From Cerioporus squamosus (Eukaryota > Basidiomycota > Agaricomycetes > Polyporales > Polyporaceae), in NCBI GenBank assembly GCA_022592435.1, contig JABYQS010000348.1:1-28184 (forward strand): DNA of 28,184 nt, in the 5' to 3' direction. Positions 19,086 through 28,184 of the stretch are shown piece after piece (the first letter of the stretch is position 1; each line of letters begins with the position of its first letter). Made by a program: the position numbers and the translations under genes. The notes beneath the pieces are model-generated. The model saw only the letters and a list, made by a program, of their open reading frames with translations. It did not search any database and was not told where the DNA came from.

Positions 19086-19595
19086 TGAAGTCAGTGGCGG
19101 AACATCTACATAATCTGGAGACTGCGACTCACTCGACTTGCCAGACTAGCTGCCCGCCAGATGAGACGAAGAGGAACACATTACGGAGAGGGTGCAACAA
19201 GACTTGCAACGAGGACGAGGTGCTGCAGCATATGACACGTGATGGAGAAGGTCCGGACACGCGACAGCGGCTTCTCGACCGATATGAGTGTCGATACCAC
19301 CATGTCGACGTGAAGCCCTACAGCAAGATGCTCATGTCAGTTATGCAGTCACGCAAAGCTTACATACGGCGCATGCATCTTGCGGCGTCTTGGAAGTCTC
19401 CATCTGGTTTCACAGTCGGAGATGTTGCTGTGTAATACACGAGGTTGAGGGAAGCAGAGTAGCGACATGATAGGGGCGACGGGACGGAATTGTGATCACT
19501 GTGGATCTGATACAAGCCTACTGATTCACATAGTCAGCAACTGGGACGAAAGGGTAGGCACGAGGACACACCTACTACAGAAAGGGTCACCGGAG
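19086..19595. other. intergenic between BTB paralogues 2 and 3
   Basis: This holds the upstream region of paralogue 2 and the 3' end of paralogue 3. I see no gene or clear TATA box. Confidence 0.3.
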
Positions 19596-20644
19596 TTAAC
19601 CACCGGCTTCCAGCCCAAGGATGTCCGGCAACTGCCCCCAGATGGTTCTCTGCTCGTCCACCATGCGGTTCTCCATATCTCTGTAGCACAGCGAGCACAG
19701 GGGAAATGCATACGCTTCACAAACACGGAGGAATGCGGATGCCTCGCAGAATGGCCACTCGTTCGCGACGCAGTCGGGTTGGTCATGCAAGCTATAGAGC
19801 GTATCGCGGATAGCCCGTTGACAAGCGCCCTCGGTGGTGCATCCCGGTACGTTGGTTGGCGCGAAGACGCGTAGGACGGCTCCGGTAAATTCTGTCATCA
19901 GCACGACCTTCCCCTTCATACAACGGATAAGATCCCTGCTGTCGAGTTTCTCGACGTCGCCGCCTGAAGTGACGAATCCGTTCACGATTGTAGGGACAGG
20001 AAGGGTGCAGCATACCGTGAGCGCAGTACGGAGGACGGTCGGCCACTCCATGCGCCGGGCAATGTTGACAACACCGATGGCCTGCGAAGGCGACCAGGAC
20101 GGCGGTCCTGCGGAGACCCCATCCTCCATCCATTTGTCAAATTCCAGAGGATAGAAGTGCTCGAGATACTCCAGAGACTGCACGAGAAGGTGGTCGACTT
20201 GGTACTTGTGGCCAAGCCGCACACAGGCAGAGATCGTCTCGAAGTCGATCTTAGGGGGGCCTGCGTAGATGATTCTGTGGGTATTAAGGGCAGTGTTGAG
20301 AGGATGCATCATAAACATGGAAGTGACACTTACGGTGTCTGCTTCTTGGGTAATAGAGCACGTAGTAGATTGCGGATGTCGTCAGGGCTGTCGTCCAGCT
20401 CCATGACAGGGCACGGTTGAGTGCCTGCGCTAACGTCGTCACATGTCGCGGGTTGAGGTATGGAGAACATGTCGGCAAAAACTGGCGAATGCTCCGCTAG
20501 GATACCCTTGTAGATTCGGAATCGCACGCTCCGCGCCTCGATGATTATCGTGCCGTCATCGAACCAGAATTCCGCGTCCTCCTGAAGCAGAACTGTCGGA
20601 GGGTCCATGCGTGGTCTCTTCGGGCGAGATTCATGTTTGTCCAT
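19596..20644 (-). CDS. BTB/POZ domain protein, paralogue 3
   Basis: Exon 1 is 20644-20334, the intron is 20333-20275 (GTAAGT...CCCACAG), and exon 2 is 20274-19596. This gives 330 codons (329 aa). It starts MDKHESRPKRPRMDPP, a basic leader that could be a nuclear signal. The BTB domain opens with AEFWFDDGTIIIEARSVRF, continues FRIYKGILAEHSPVFADMF and ends DDSPDDIRNLLRALL. The second half has VRLGHKYQVDHLLVQSLEYL, QAIGVVNIARRMEW, CTTEGACQRAIRD, LCSLCYRDM and IWGQLPDILGLEAGG. It is the most diverged of the three intact copies in its second half but keeps the same intron site and overall plan. Confidence 0.9.
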
Positions 20645-21777
20645 AATTTATTTGAGTATTTCAGGAGTTTTTGTGTTCTGGTCGCTGCGGTGGTTCCGCA
20701 AAGCCGGTATGGGATGCGGAGCTGTCCCACCGCCGTATTACTGGAGTATATGCGTGAGGAACAAACAGAGGAAAATCATGCACTCAGGCTGTAGCATGTA
20801 CTTCACCTACTCACAGCTCGATGCGTTGCTGACTCTCAAGATGTCTAACACCGAGGGCAAGGGAGGCAAAAGCTGAGAGGGAGAAGAGAGGCAGTGACGC
20901 GTAAACGGTGACACTGAAACCGCTACCGAGCGCGTGACGTCACGCGCACGTCACGTTGTCTGCGGGCCTCCGAGTGGTCGGACGCGCCATCGGGCCACTA
21001 CAGCAGCACCCGTCATCTCCATCGCAAAAGTCAAGCATTGAAGCAACGAGGTGCGCCTCAACAACAAGAAACAGACCACGAACGCTGACATGTCGACTCA
21101 GGATGTCCCAGGTTGCCAGTGCGAGCACGGAACTCCGAGCCTTTGGAGCCTCAGGATCAAAACGTGCGCGGGATGGCGAGGAGAGCGGGATTCCCGACGC
21201 AGACCCACCGGACCACGCGAAACGAGACTTATTTGAGAGAAGTTCCCTGCTCATGGTTGACTTGCCTTGATCCTCAGCTCCAGCAACAACTTGAACGCAC
21301 GGAAGGGGGACATGGAGCGTGTGTGTCTGGGACAAATTCTTGGACCCTGCTTCTTCCGTCGACTCGACCGACGACTGCCGATCCGAATCTTTGCGTCTGC
21401 CCTTGGCCCCAGGCAGTCATACTTTCCCCACGCCAACTTCTTCGCTGTTCACTCACCCATCCGAGCTTCAATACTCGTTATTCCCTGCGAGATGTACTCA
21501 AACCGGCCGTTTACGAGCCGGAGTTCAGAAAGGTCCAAGTGTATTCGGACCTGCCACTTTGCCGGGGGCATTGTGGCGTCGCTGACGGTACTACGTACAT
21601 GGAGAGACAGTACGGCTGGCTGGTCATAACTTACGTGGGACGTCTGCTCCGCTACTCTATACTGTACATAACGCCGACTGCAGCCGTTGTCGCGAATTAA
21701 ATCTCGTCCGAGGGTAATAGCTTGAATACTAGGGTGGTGGTGTGGGCGGGGGCCGGGGGGTATATGATCCGTCGGGT
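20645..21777. other. intergenic between the BTB array and the P450 gene
   Basis: This is the upstream region of BTB paralogue 3 plus the 3' flank of the P450 gene. A plus-strand frame 21102-21270 reads MSQVASASTELRAFGASGSK and contains a basic KRAR patch, but it is only 55 codons, ends without splice support and is not called a gene. The region 20880-21000 is rich in CGTCA/TGACG words. Confidence 0.3.
20931..20946. promoter_or_regulatory. perfect CRE-type palindrome CGCGTGACGTCACGCG
   Basis: This 16-bp palindrome has the TGACGTCA core recognised by CREB/ATF-type bZIP factors. It lies about 290 bp upstream of the BTB paralogue 3 start, and another CGTCACG follows at about 20949. Binding is inferred from the core only. 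Confidence 0.5.
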
Positions 21778-24095
21778 TTAGACTGTGAGGGCGGAGCGCG
21801 CCTGCGCGATGAGATCGCGCGCGTTGTCGGAGCGTGGCCGGATGGAACACACGAACGGCTTCGGCTGGCTGGCAATACAAACGCGGCGTTAGCTGCTGTC
21901 GAGAGCTCTAATGCCACAGACAGATGAGGGGGCGAGAGGGGAAGGGGGGAGGAGGAGGGACGGCGGAATTACCTAACGAAGCCGGACGTGTAGCCGCCAT
22001 CGGGGGTAAGCTCGGTGCCCCATTGGTCAGTGGCCTTGGAGACGTCGAAGAGGGAGAGGATGCTGGCGGCGGCGAGCCAAATGCTCGCTTCCGCGAACTC
22101 GCGGCCTGGGCAGAGTCTGCGCCCGAAGCCGAAGACGATCTTGCGCGGGTTGCAGGCTTCTGCGGTCGCCGCGTCCATCTCTAGCCAGCGCTCCGGGCGG
22201 AACCTCTGGGGGTCCGGGTAGTACTTGGGGTCCTGCGTCATCTTCCTACGCGGGTCCGGGCATCTCAGCACGACGATGCTGTGGGACCGCAACCGGAGGC
22301 AGGGCGGTCGACTCACCACATATTGGGAATGACCATGGTGTTGCCGGGTATGTGGTATCCACGATAGCCGTCGGCCACAACGGTATTGTGGGGGATGCCT
22401 ACGGCGGCGTTTAGTACGTGAACGAGGGCAAGCCCCGCCGGATAGCACTCACCGAGTGGAACGGGGCACCGCCACCTGCAACGATGCACGGAGTGAGCAT
22501 GGACATATACCGCATGTGCGACGGGATCAGCGGGCGCACCTGAGAACCTCGCTAAGCACGCAATCGAGATAAGGCATGTTCGGCCTGTCATCAAAGTCTG
22601 GAAGTCGCGATCGCCCGATGATGCTGTCGACTTCCTGCTGGGCACGCCTGAACACTTCGGGGTGCAGAACCATGGCGAGCATGAAATTCGAGGTCACCGT
22701 GACCGTCTGGAAGCACGGTCAGCTGAGTCCCCCGCGCATCATCGAGTGCTCTCGTACCGTCTCGGTTCCCGCTGGAGGGTGCAGCGTTAGAATTAAGCGT
22801 GACGTGCATGGAAGGACGTGGGACGCACCTCCATAGATCACCCCAGCGGCCCCCTTGATATCCTCGGCTTCTTGTGCGGACGGTCCGTTGCGGCCATACG
22901 TTTCTTCCAGAAGCGAAGCCGTAAAAGACGGCCGCGCAGTGCCCGCAGCCTGGCGCGAGGTGTCAGCCACACCTGACAGGACGGAGATGAGGGTTCGTCC
23001 GCACCATTGCGCTCCTGACCATCTCGTACGGCGTGTCCATCATCGCACGCACGAGCCCGCGAATCCTGAACGCGTTGCGCTTGAAGCCAGCGCCCGGCAT
23101 CCAAGTCGGCAAATTCTTCACTGGCGGATGGGTGAGCGCCGTGAGCGGGTGATGCGAGGAAGCCGGGCAGAAGAGTATGGCAGGTACTTACACACGGGGA
23201 AGAAATCCACGAGCATGGAGCCTGGGCTTCCCGCGAGGACGGTCGCCTCCGTGGCCTCGTGCGCGAGCTTCACGTATTGGTCTTCCATGGACTGGATGCG
23301 GTGGCCGTACGTAATTTCCATAATCATGCCAGTCGACCACCTGAGGAGATAAGCCAGCGCAGACTGTGTGAGCAGCCGCGGATCCTTCGAGTAGCACGCT
23401 CATGTGACGGGCTCACCTGTTGATGTGGGAGAGGAAGTCTCCCGGGGTTTCGAGCAGGCCGGAAAGAAGGGTGTACGTTTCCCGTTGTTGGATGGGGCGA
23501 TAGCCATGCAGCGCCGGCCTGGTCTGGAAGTTATCGTGCATCCACCGCCTGTGTTTACGGAACCGATCGCCGTAGGGCATGTGCGTCACGACATTGTCCC
23601 AACCCATACTGTGGCGGGGAAGGGCGGATCAGCGGCGCCGGGGCACCTTGCGTTAGTGGTGTGTCAATCTCAGATAACGACTCACAGTTCGGACAGCAAA
23701 ATCAAACGGGGTCGGTCAGAGAAGTTGCCGCTCTTTCGCTCAAGCAGGTCCTGCGCCGCACGTAGAGAGCCCAACACCAAAACCGGCCGCCTGAAGATCT
23801 TCGCATAGACCACGTCCCCTGGAACGACCGACGTCAACTCAAATCGCCGCCTTCGTCGGATCGGCATAGCAGACGTACCGTACTGCTTCGTCCACTCTGC
23901 GAACGTCTTCTCTTGGTAGTCGGAGGGAAGTTGATGGACATTACCAAGGACAGGAATTGTCTGGGGCCCAGGGGGTAGCCGAACAGCGACGGAGTGTTTG
24001 GCGAGGCGGAGCCACTTGAAGAAGGCAAAGCGAACGAGCACGAAGAGGAAAGCGGCGACGCTGACCGGGGCAAGAACGTGGACGACGGGCTCCAT
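21778..24095 (-). CDS. cytochrome P450 monooxygenase, twelve exons
   Basis: Exons: 24095-23879, 23818-23686, 23608-23417, 23340-23192, 23120-23005, 22949-22829, 22771-22758, 22706-22540, 22475-22453, 22398-22317, 22245-21973, 21868-21778. They join to 526 codons (525 aa), a normal length. An N-terminal membrane anchor (about residues 8-30) is followed by the proline hinge LPPGPQTIPVLGN (40-52). Next come the I-helix motif GAGTETT (about 309-315), the K-helix ExxR in SEVLR (about 366-370), RFRPERW (about 419-425) and the haem loop FGFGRRLCPG (443-452), whose Cys binds the iron. It would sit in the endoplasmic reticulum and take electrons from P450 reductase. It resembles the fungal O-methylsterigmatocystin-oxidoreductase-like group; substrate and CYP family cannot be told. 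The C-helix, usually WxxxR, reads FRKHRR here. Confidence 0.93.
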
Positions 24096-24152
24096 CGCTA
24101 AGCTGTATGCCAGTGGAGGAAGGTGCCAGGACAAGAAGCCGCGAGTTCGAGC

Positions 24153-24158
24153 TTTATA
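24153..24158 (-). promoter_or_regulatory. TATA box of the P450 gene
   Basis: TATAAA on the minus strand lies about 60 bp upstream of the ATG at 24095, which supports that start. Confidence 0.55.
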
Positions 24159-25130
24159 CGATGGCGGAGAATCGGAGTAGTGTGACGACAGGTTCCCGTT
24201 CTTTCATGAACATATCGGGTTCCCGATTCGTTTATTCTGAGCTGAGCTAGGCTTCCTGCAACGCTTGGTGGCCCTGAGTTGACGCGTGGTGACCTCGGGG
24301 AATTTGCCGCGGGCAGCCGCACACACTCTGTGGCAATTGAATGGATCGGGAAAGAAGCCACGCCCGATGCCCTCGCGTATCGCGATACGTGATGAACAAG
24401 TGCGATGGATGACAGTGTAGTAGTCGGCAAGCGAACATTGCGGGATTGCAAACATTCGGCGGGGCATGTGGGCACCGATCGCGCGTCCAGCGCAAGTCAG
24501 CAGAACGGCTTGTAGCCCCGATGCTCTTCTGCGAGAGTTGGAGTAGGCCAACGTGTGGGAGGTGCAATAGGAGCGACGTGAGAGCGCGAAACGTCAGCGT
24601 GGCTCGAGAAGACTCCGGACTGCGTCTGCGAAAGGGTCCGGGGGCATCTTCGGATAGCATCCCGGGCGGGGAGCGCACGGTGGCGAGCATTGAATCCGGT
24701 CTATACGCACTCGACTTCTGAGACTGAGTTGCTTTCCCTGAGGCATCGCCAATTCAGCGGTGGCCGTGGAGACCCTTTCCCACTTGTTACGTGTTCTGTT
24801 GATGATCATGAGCGCGGCGGGATGTATCGCAGCTGCCAGCATCCCTATCAGAAACCAAACGGAGTTGGCTGTCGCATATGTAGCGAAAATGAGTTTGAAA
24901 CTCACTGCTCAACGGGAGAAGTCATCTGATTGTCGTACACAACCGAGCAGCCGACGACCAGCTTGGCAAGACAGTGAGCAGCTTGGCTGTTTCAACTCCA
25001 AGTTCAGACGGCACAGATGGTCGGAGACGTTCAAGTTCGAGCCAACACCGTGGATGGTTGGTTGTCCCAGGATGAAGCGCTGATATACATTTTACGGCTA
25101 CAAATATACGGTTGATTGAAAAAAGAACAT
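24159..25130. other. intergenic, no recognised gene
   Basis: Several open frames overlap on both strands without domains. One minus-strand frame (24905-24594) has a hydrophobic stretch (VWFLIGMLAAAIHPAALMI) but begins only at a non-ATG codon and is not called. Part of this must be the P450 upstream region. Confidence 0.3.
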
Positions 25131-25203
25131 GGTTGAGTGGTGTAGTGGTTATCACTCCTGTCTTACACACAGGCGGTCGTCGGTTCGATCCCGGCCTCAA
25201 TCA
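25131..25203 (+). tRNA. tRNA-Val (anticodon UAC)
   Basis: The gene is 73 bases and intronless. The acceptor stem GGTTGAG pairs with CTCAATC (one G-T), with discriminator A. A D-arm GTGTAGTGGTTATCAC follows. The anticodon stem CCTGT/ACAGG closes the loop CTTACAC with anticodon TAC (valine, codon GUA). The T-arm GTCGG/CCGGC carries loop TTCGATC. All four stems form. Confidence 0.95.
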
Positions 25204-25233
25204 TTCATGTGAGTCAAGATAGTCGTTTGTGCA

Positions 25234-25238
25234 TTTTT
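25234..25238 (+). terminator. RNA polymerase III terminator of the tRNA
   Basis: A run of five T lies about 30 bases downstream of the tRNA 3' end. Confidence 0.6.
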
Positions 25239-27216
25239 GGTCTCCACAGTAGCGCCACCGGAGACCGTCATGTCTGCGACAGATTTGCGCGAGCAACCAA
25301 GAACGACTCAAAGCTAGGATTAAGATGGTCTCATACCCTTGTGTCACATGTGGGTGTATTCATGCCAGCTACCGGCCAGCGCTTCCAATCTTGCATGCAT
25401 TCCACCACCATCCCTCTACGCCACGAAACGACCGTCCCAATCGTAGCCAAGCGGACACAGAAACGCAGCGTATATGATTCAACTCCGATCATCCTATATA
25501 TGAAATTGTACAGATATACGTCACAAGCCGATGCCCTCGCACCCCTGCCGCGTTCGGGAACGGTACACAGAGATTCGCATGGAACACAGGCGATATGGGT
25601 AGTGCGCACACCAGAATCGGGTTCAATCTACCTCGTGACGGACCGCTGTAACCACATAAGCTTACTTGGTGAGTACGTCCTCGCTCATGGGTCATACCTT
25701 AACCTATCATTGCGGCGCGTGACGGGGGCAGAACTTTTGCGACTTGCAGGCTCTCACTTCCCGGACAATCGTGCGATGATACACAATTATGGGGCTCGCG
25801 AAGTATGGACGAGGTGCGTTGCGTGTCTCAGGGGTACTCGCCCGTTTCGGCCCTGGCAATGCTTCTTCCTAACTGTCTACCGGCAGGAACGCGAATGACG
25901 ATGGGTCTACTCGGCGGTTGCGTCTGTAAGAATGCGACCTTCATCGAGATCTCGCCGGTTAATGGCAGGTTGTATGCCCTAGACCAGTCGGCACCGCCGG
26001 CAACGCATACATGCTGTCACTGCGGATGCTCAGGACGCCTCACAGACCGCAAGCTGGTACGTCACATTGTCATGGCGTTCCGGACTACAGCACGGTAAGT
26101 ACTTAACTTGCTCTGTCAACCTGCTGCGTCTTACGCTCAGCATACTGCGCCTAAGGTTGCAAAGCTCATTTGTTACTTATGTTTCCCTAGTTAGGAACTC
26201 CTAGGCTGGTATGTCCTTTCTCCCGCCTTTTCCGCACATTCTAGCGGCAGGCATCGTATCATGTCACCGGCACGTCGAAGCTCCTCCCGCTTGCAGACCA
26301 CCCTCGACCATTCCTGTGATACTCGCGCCCTCAAGGCTCAGACGTCTCATTCTTCCTGCCGCCCGCCCGTCCGTCCTGAGCTTCGCGGGAACGATCGCCC
26401 ACCCGTTCTCAACGAGAGTCACATGTGGCGGGCGCCGGCGCGAACGCCCTCGATCCCCCCTATTGTCCACGCTGCTTGCCCGACATAGCAGCAAGGATCT
26501 GGTGCACGAGCAGCCGCAGGGGACGCCCTGCCTGTCCAGTAGGCGAAGATCGCGCCGCGGGACGAGGGCATCGGCGCAGCAGCTAGCGTGGCCGCCGCCG
26601 CCCATCCGCAGGGACTTCGGAACTGCAACATGAAGTTGGGCGCGGAATCCAGGCTGAGCTCGCATCTCAGGGTTTCGTGCCGACAGAGAAAGTGCACGCT
26701 CGGGGGCGCACTTGTATCTATCGACCGAGACTCTACGACGCTGACACACCGCCCGCTCGTAGTCGGAGCTGGGCGAAGCGAGCTCGGGACGCTGGGAGGG
26801 AGCCGCGACCCGAAGAATCAGAGACCACTTTAACCTGTTCCTGCCGACTTGGCTGCTCCGAAACGTTCTCGACTGCAACGGCTCTCTCGTCATACCCGCC
26901 CTTGGCCTGCGGGATGTGTGTACCTGCCGATGGTACTATGGAGTCGTCGGAGTCGAAAAAGGAGGGCAAGGAGAAGAGATTGTGGCCGAGCTTGGAGTCG
27001 GAACGGTTGCTCGGAAGCCACGAACAAGCGGACGACCTTCCCCATGCGCACTTAGACGAACATCTCCTCGGTGCTGTGGTGGCCCACGCCTCTGTGCCCT
27101 CCACCGCTGCCTGGGGTTTGAGCCGTCCTGTAGCTGCGGGAGAATCTCTTCGCCTTTCCGTCGCTCACGCGAAGGTCTAGCCGTACAATCGACGCCGTGA
27201 CATCAACGCACAGACG
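25239..27216. other. GC-rich stretch without a recognised gene
   Basis: Several long frames are open here: plus 25209-25898 (229 codons, non-ATG start), plus 25805-26098 (ending beside a strong donor GTAAGTAC at 26096), minus 26893-26264 (209 codons) and plus 26677-27180. They overlap each other and none shows a domain I recognise. In GC-rich DNA such frames arise by chance. At most, the 25805-26098 segment deserves testing as an exon because of its donor. Confidence 0.25.
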
Positions 27217-27583
27217 ATGGAGCAGAATCGGAACTGGTCTCCCGACTCGCCACCATCTATATCGTCGGCGCGTCATGTTGCGAAGGTATCAAACATACAT
27301 CTCGCATCAGCTCCAGCACTGCGGTCGGAAATGCTCCTGTATGCGGCAGTGTGCGATGTCGCTCTGTGGAGTCCGAGGGCACCGCGACACCAGCAACTCC
27401 GACGACTACACTAGTGGTCTTCCGAAGCGGCGGCGGCAAGCACCCGGCTTCTCTGGAGGGCTGACACCTTCTAGAGGAAGCTATCGCCACCCGTTTGTTT
27501 CGGACTGGACCATAACGTCAGCACCGTCATCTTCGAAAGAGCTAACGCGAGCTCGGAGGTCAGCCACTTCGCGATCCGGGTGA
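27217..27583 (+). CDS. possible hypothetical gene, N-terminal part
   Basis: An ATG at 27217 gives MEQNRNWSPDSPPSISSARH. A candidate 64-bp intron (GTATCA...GCGGCAG, about 27286-27349) leads in frame to a hydrophilic Ser/Arg-rich segment (SGLPKRRRQAPGFSGG ... RHPFVSDWTITSAPSSSKEL) ending at TGA 27581-27583. The composition resembles a disordered N-terminus of a fungal protein and includes a basic KRRR patch. No domain was recognised. It may be an upstream exon of the gene at the right edge, but I could not find a joining splice pair in phase. Confidence 0.2.
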
Positions 27584-27787
27584 TCTTCGTGCGAAGCTCA
27601 CGGCGGTGCGAGGCTGGCAGTACGTGTCATGCATGGTCAAGTGTCTGTCGCCGATCCCTTCCCTTCCTCCACATATCCCGCCGCAAGCTCCATATTTCGT
27701 GACTTGTCTATCGCTACTACTCGTCCCTCGCTGCACGGTTGTCAACCGCGTATCCTGCTGTCACTATGTCGGCCATTCCTCCGCTAG

Positions 27788-28184
27788 CGCTGTCTTCGGC
27801 CATCTCGGGCACTCTCCGCACGTTCTCTTTCCTCGGACCACGTCCCGACGAGTGATCCTGCCTCCCAGATTCTCGAGGCACAGTACGATACCCTTCATGA
27901 AACAACTCACGGCCGCTCAACTCATATCCTGCCCGAGAAGGCGGCGGAAAGGAGGCTTCGCGCGGAGATTGCTGCGTTCTTGGGGGAACGAGGGGCGATC
28001 CGAGCGCAAGTGAGTGCCTGCTCCCCATAGACCCTGAGCGAAGGCCCGTCCTGTGACTTGCGCTAACGGCAGCATGCACCCCCAGATTATCCTGTGAAAG
28101 CCGAGGACGACGTCACGCTGCCGGAGGCAAGTCAGCCCATGGACACCGTGAGCGCTTTCTCGCAGCGATTCGCTTCGAGCGCAC
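27788..28184 (+). CDS. hypothetical protein, partial, runs off the right edge
   Basis: The exon is open from after TAG 27785-27787 to 28009. It is joined by a clean 63-bp intron (28010-28072, GTGAGT...CTAACGGCAG) to a second exon open to the end of the window. The translation includes SDPASQILEAQYDTLHE, a charged helical segment (PEKAAERRLRAEIAAFLGER) and then PPDYPVKAEDDVTLPEASQ. The good splice pair and frame continuity support a real gene. The acceptor of the first exon is probably the CTAG at 27787. I do not recognise the family. Confidence 0.45.

Noticed and set aside
14461..24095. A biosynthetic gene cluster built on the P450 and the 7-TM gene
   Set aside because: No synthase, transferase or transporter is present. 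The neighbours are BTB paralogues, so shared direction alone does not support a pathway.
24922..25200. Minus-strand open frame covering the tRNA
   Set aside because: Its first residues (RPGSNRRPPVCKTGVITT) are the translated antisense of the tRNA-Val, a well-known artefact.
25209..25898. A 229-codon plus-strand gene right after the tRNA
   Set aside because: It starts at a non-ATG codon within the tRNA 3' flank, has no recognisable domain and uses rare-looking codons throughout.
26264..26893. A 209-codon minus-strand gene
   Set aside because: GC-rich and Arg/Ser-rich, overlapped by long plus-strand frames, no domain and no splice context.
1..28184. CRISPR array, bacterial operons or phage
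   Set aside because: No regularly spaced repeats or Shine-Dalgarno-led gene runs; spliceosomal introns show the DNA is eukaryotic.

Overview
The window is nuclear DNA of a filamentous fungus, most probably a mushroom-forming basidiomycete (Agaricomycetes). The genes carry many 50-75 bp introns with GTRNGT donors and YAG acceptors, and the protein content fits that group: fungal BTB/POZ paralogues, an F-box relic, a 7-TM protein and an intron-rich cytochrome P450, with hAT and Ty3/gypsy chromovirus debris. The genus cannot be decided by eye. Exon boundaries below were worked out by hand from splice signals and reading frame; no search was run.

Left third (1-12.8 kb): a transposon graveyard. 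It opens with the 3' end of a chromodomain Ty3/gypsy polyprotein, its polypurine tract and LTR-like DNA carrying TATA boxes. A complete hAT-superfamily element follows (3377-9529, 8-bp target duplication ATTCCCTA). It has an eight-exon transposase gene with one frameshift and, downstream, a decayed second gene that I do not recognise. The hAT element sits inside an older open reading frame; deleting it with one copy of the target duplication makes that frame continuous. A second, short hAT-type family (non-autonomous, about 525 bp, ends TAGTGTTGTGG) is present four times (1178, 3541, 8276, 12210). Two copies are nested inside the large hAT element, and three of the four have perfect 8-bp target duplications.

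Middle (9.8-20.7 kb): minus-strand host genes. A broken F-box gene is followed, after about 1.8 kb without a clear gene, by a run of four related BTB/POZ genes (one with an in-frame stop, three intact at 329, 339 and 329 aa) with a six-exon 7-TM protein gene (323 aa) between the first and second. The BTB genes share a two-part layout: an N-terminal BTB half, one intron, and a C-terminal half ending in a Cys-x2-Cys pair and a W..LP..LG motif. They look like tandem duplicates.

Right third (20.7-28.2 kb): a twelve-exon microsomal cytochrome P450 (525 aa, minus strand) with two microexons of 14 and 23 nt, then a tRNA-Val(UAC), then a GC-rich stretch in which only the last 400 bases look convincingly coding (a gene running off the right edge). 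No metabolic cluster is evident around the P450; the neighbourhood is best read as accessory, repeat-rich fungal DNA with expanding paralogues.
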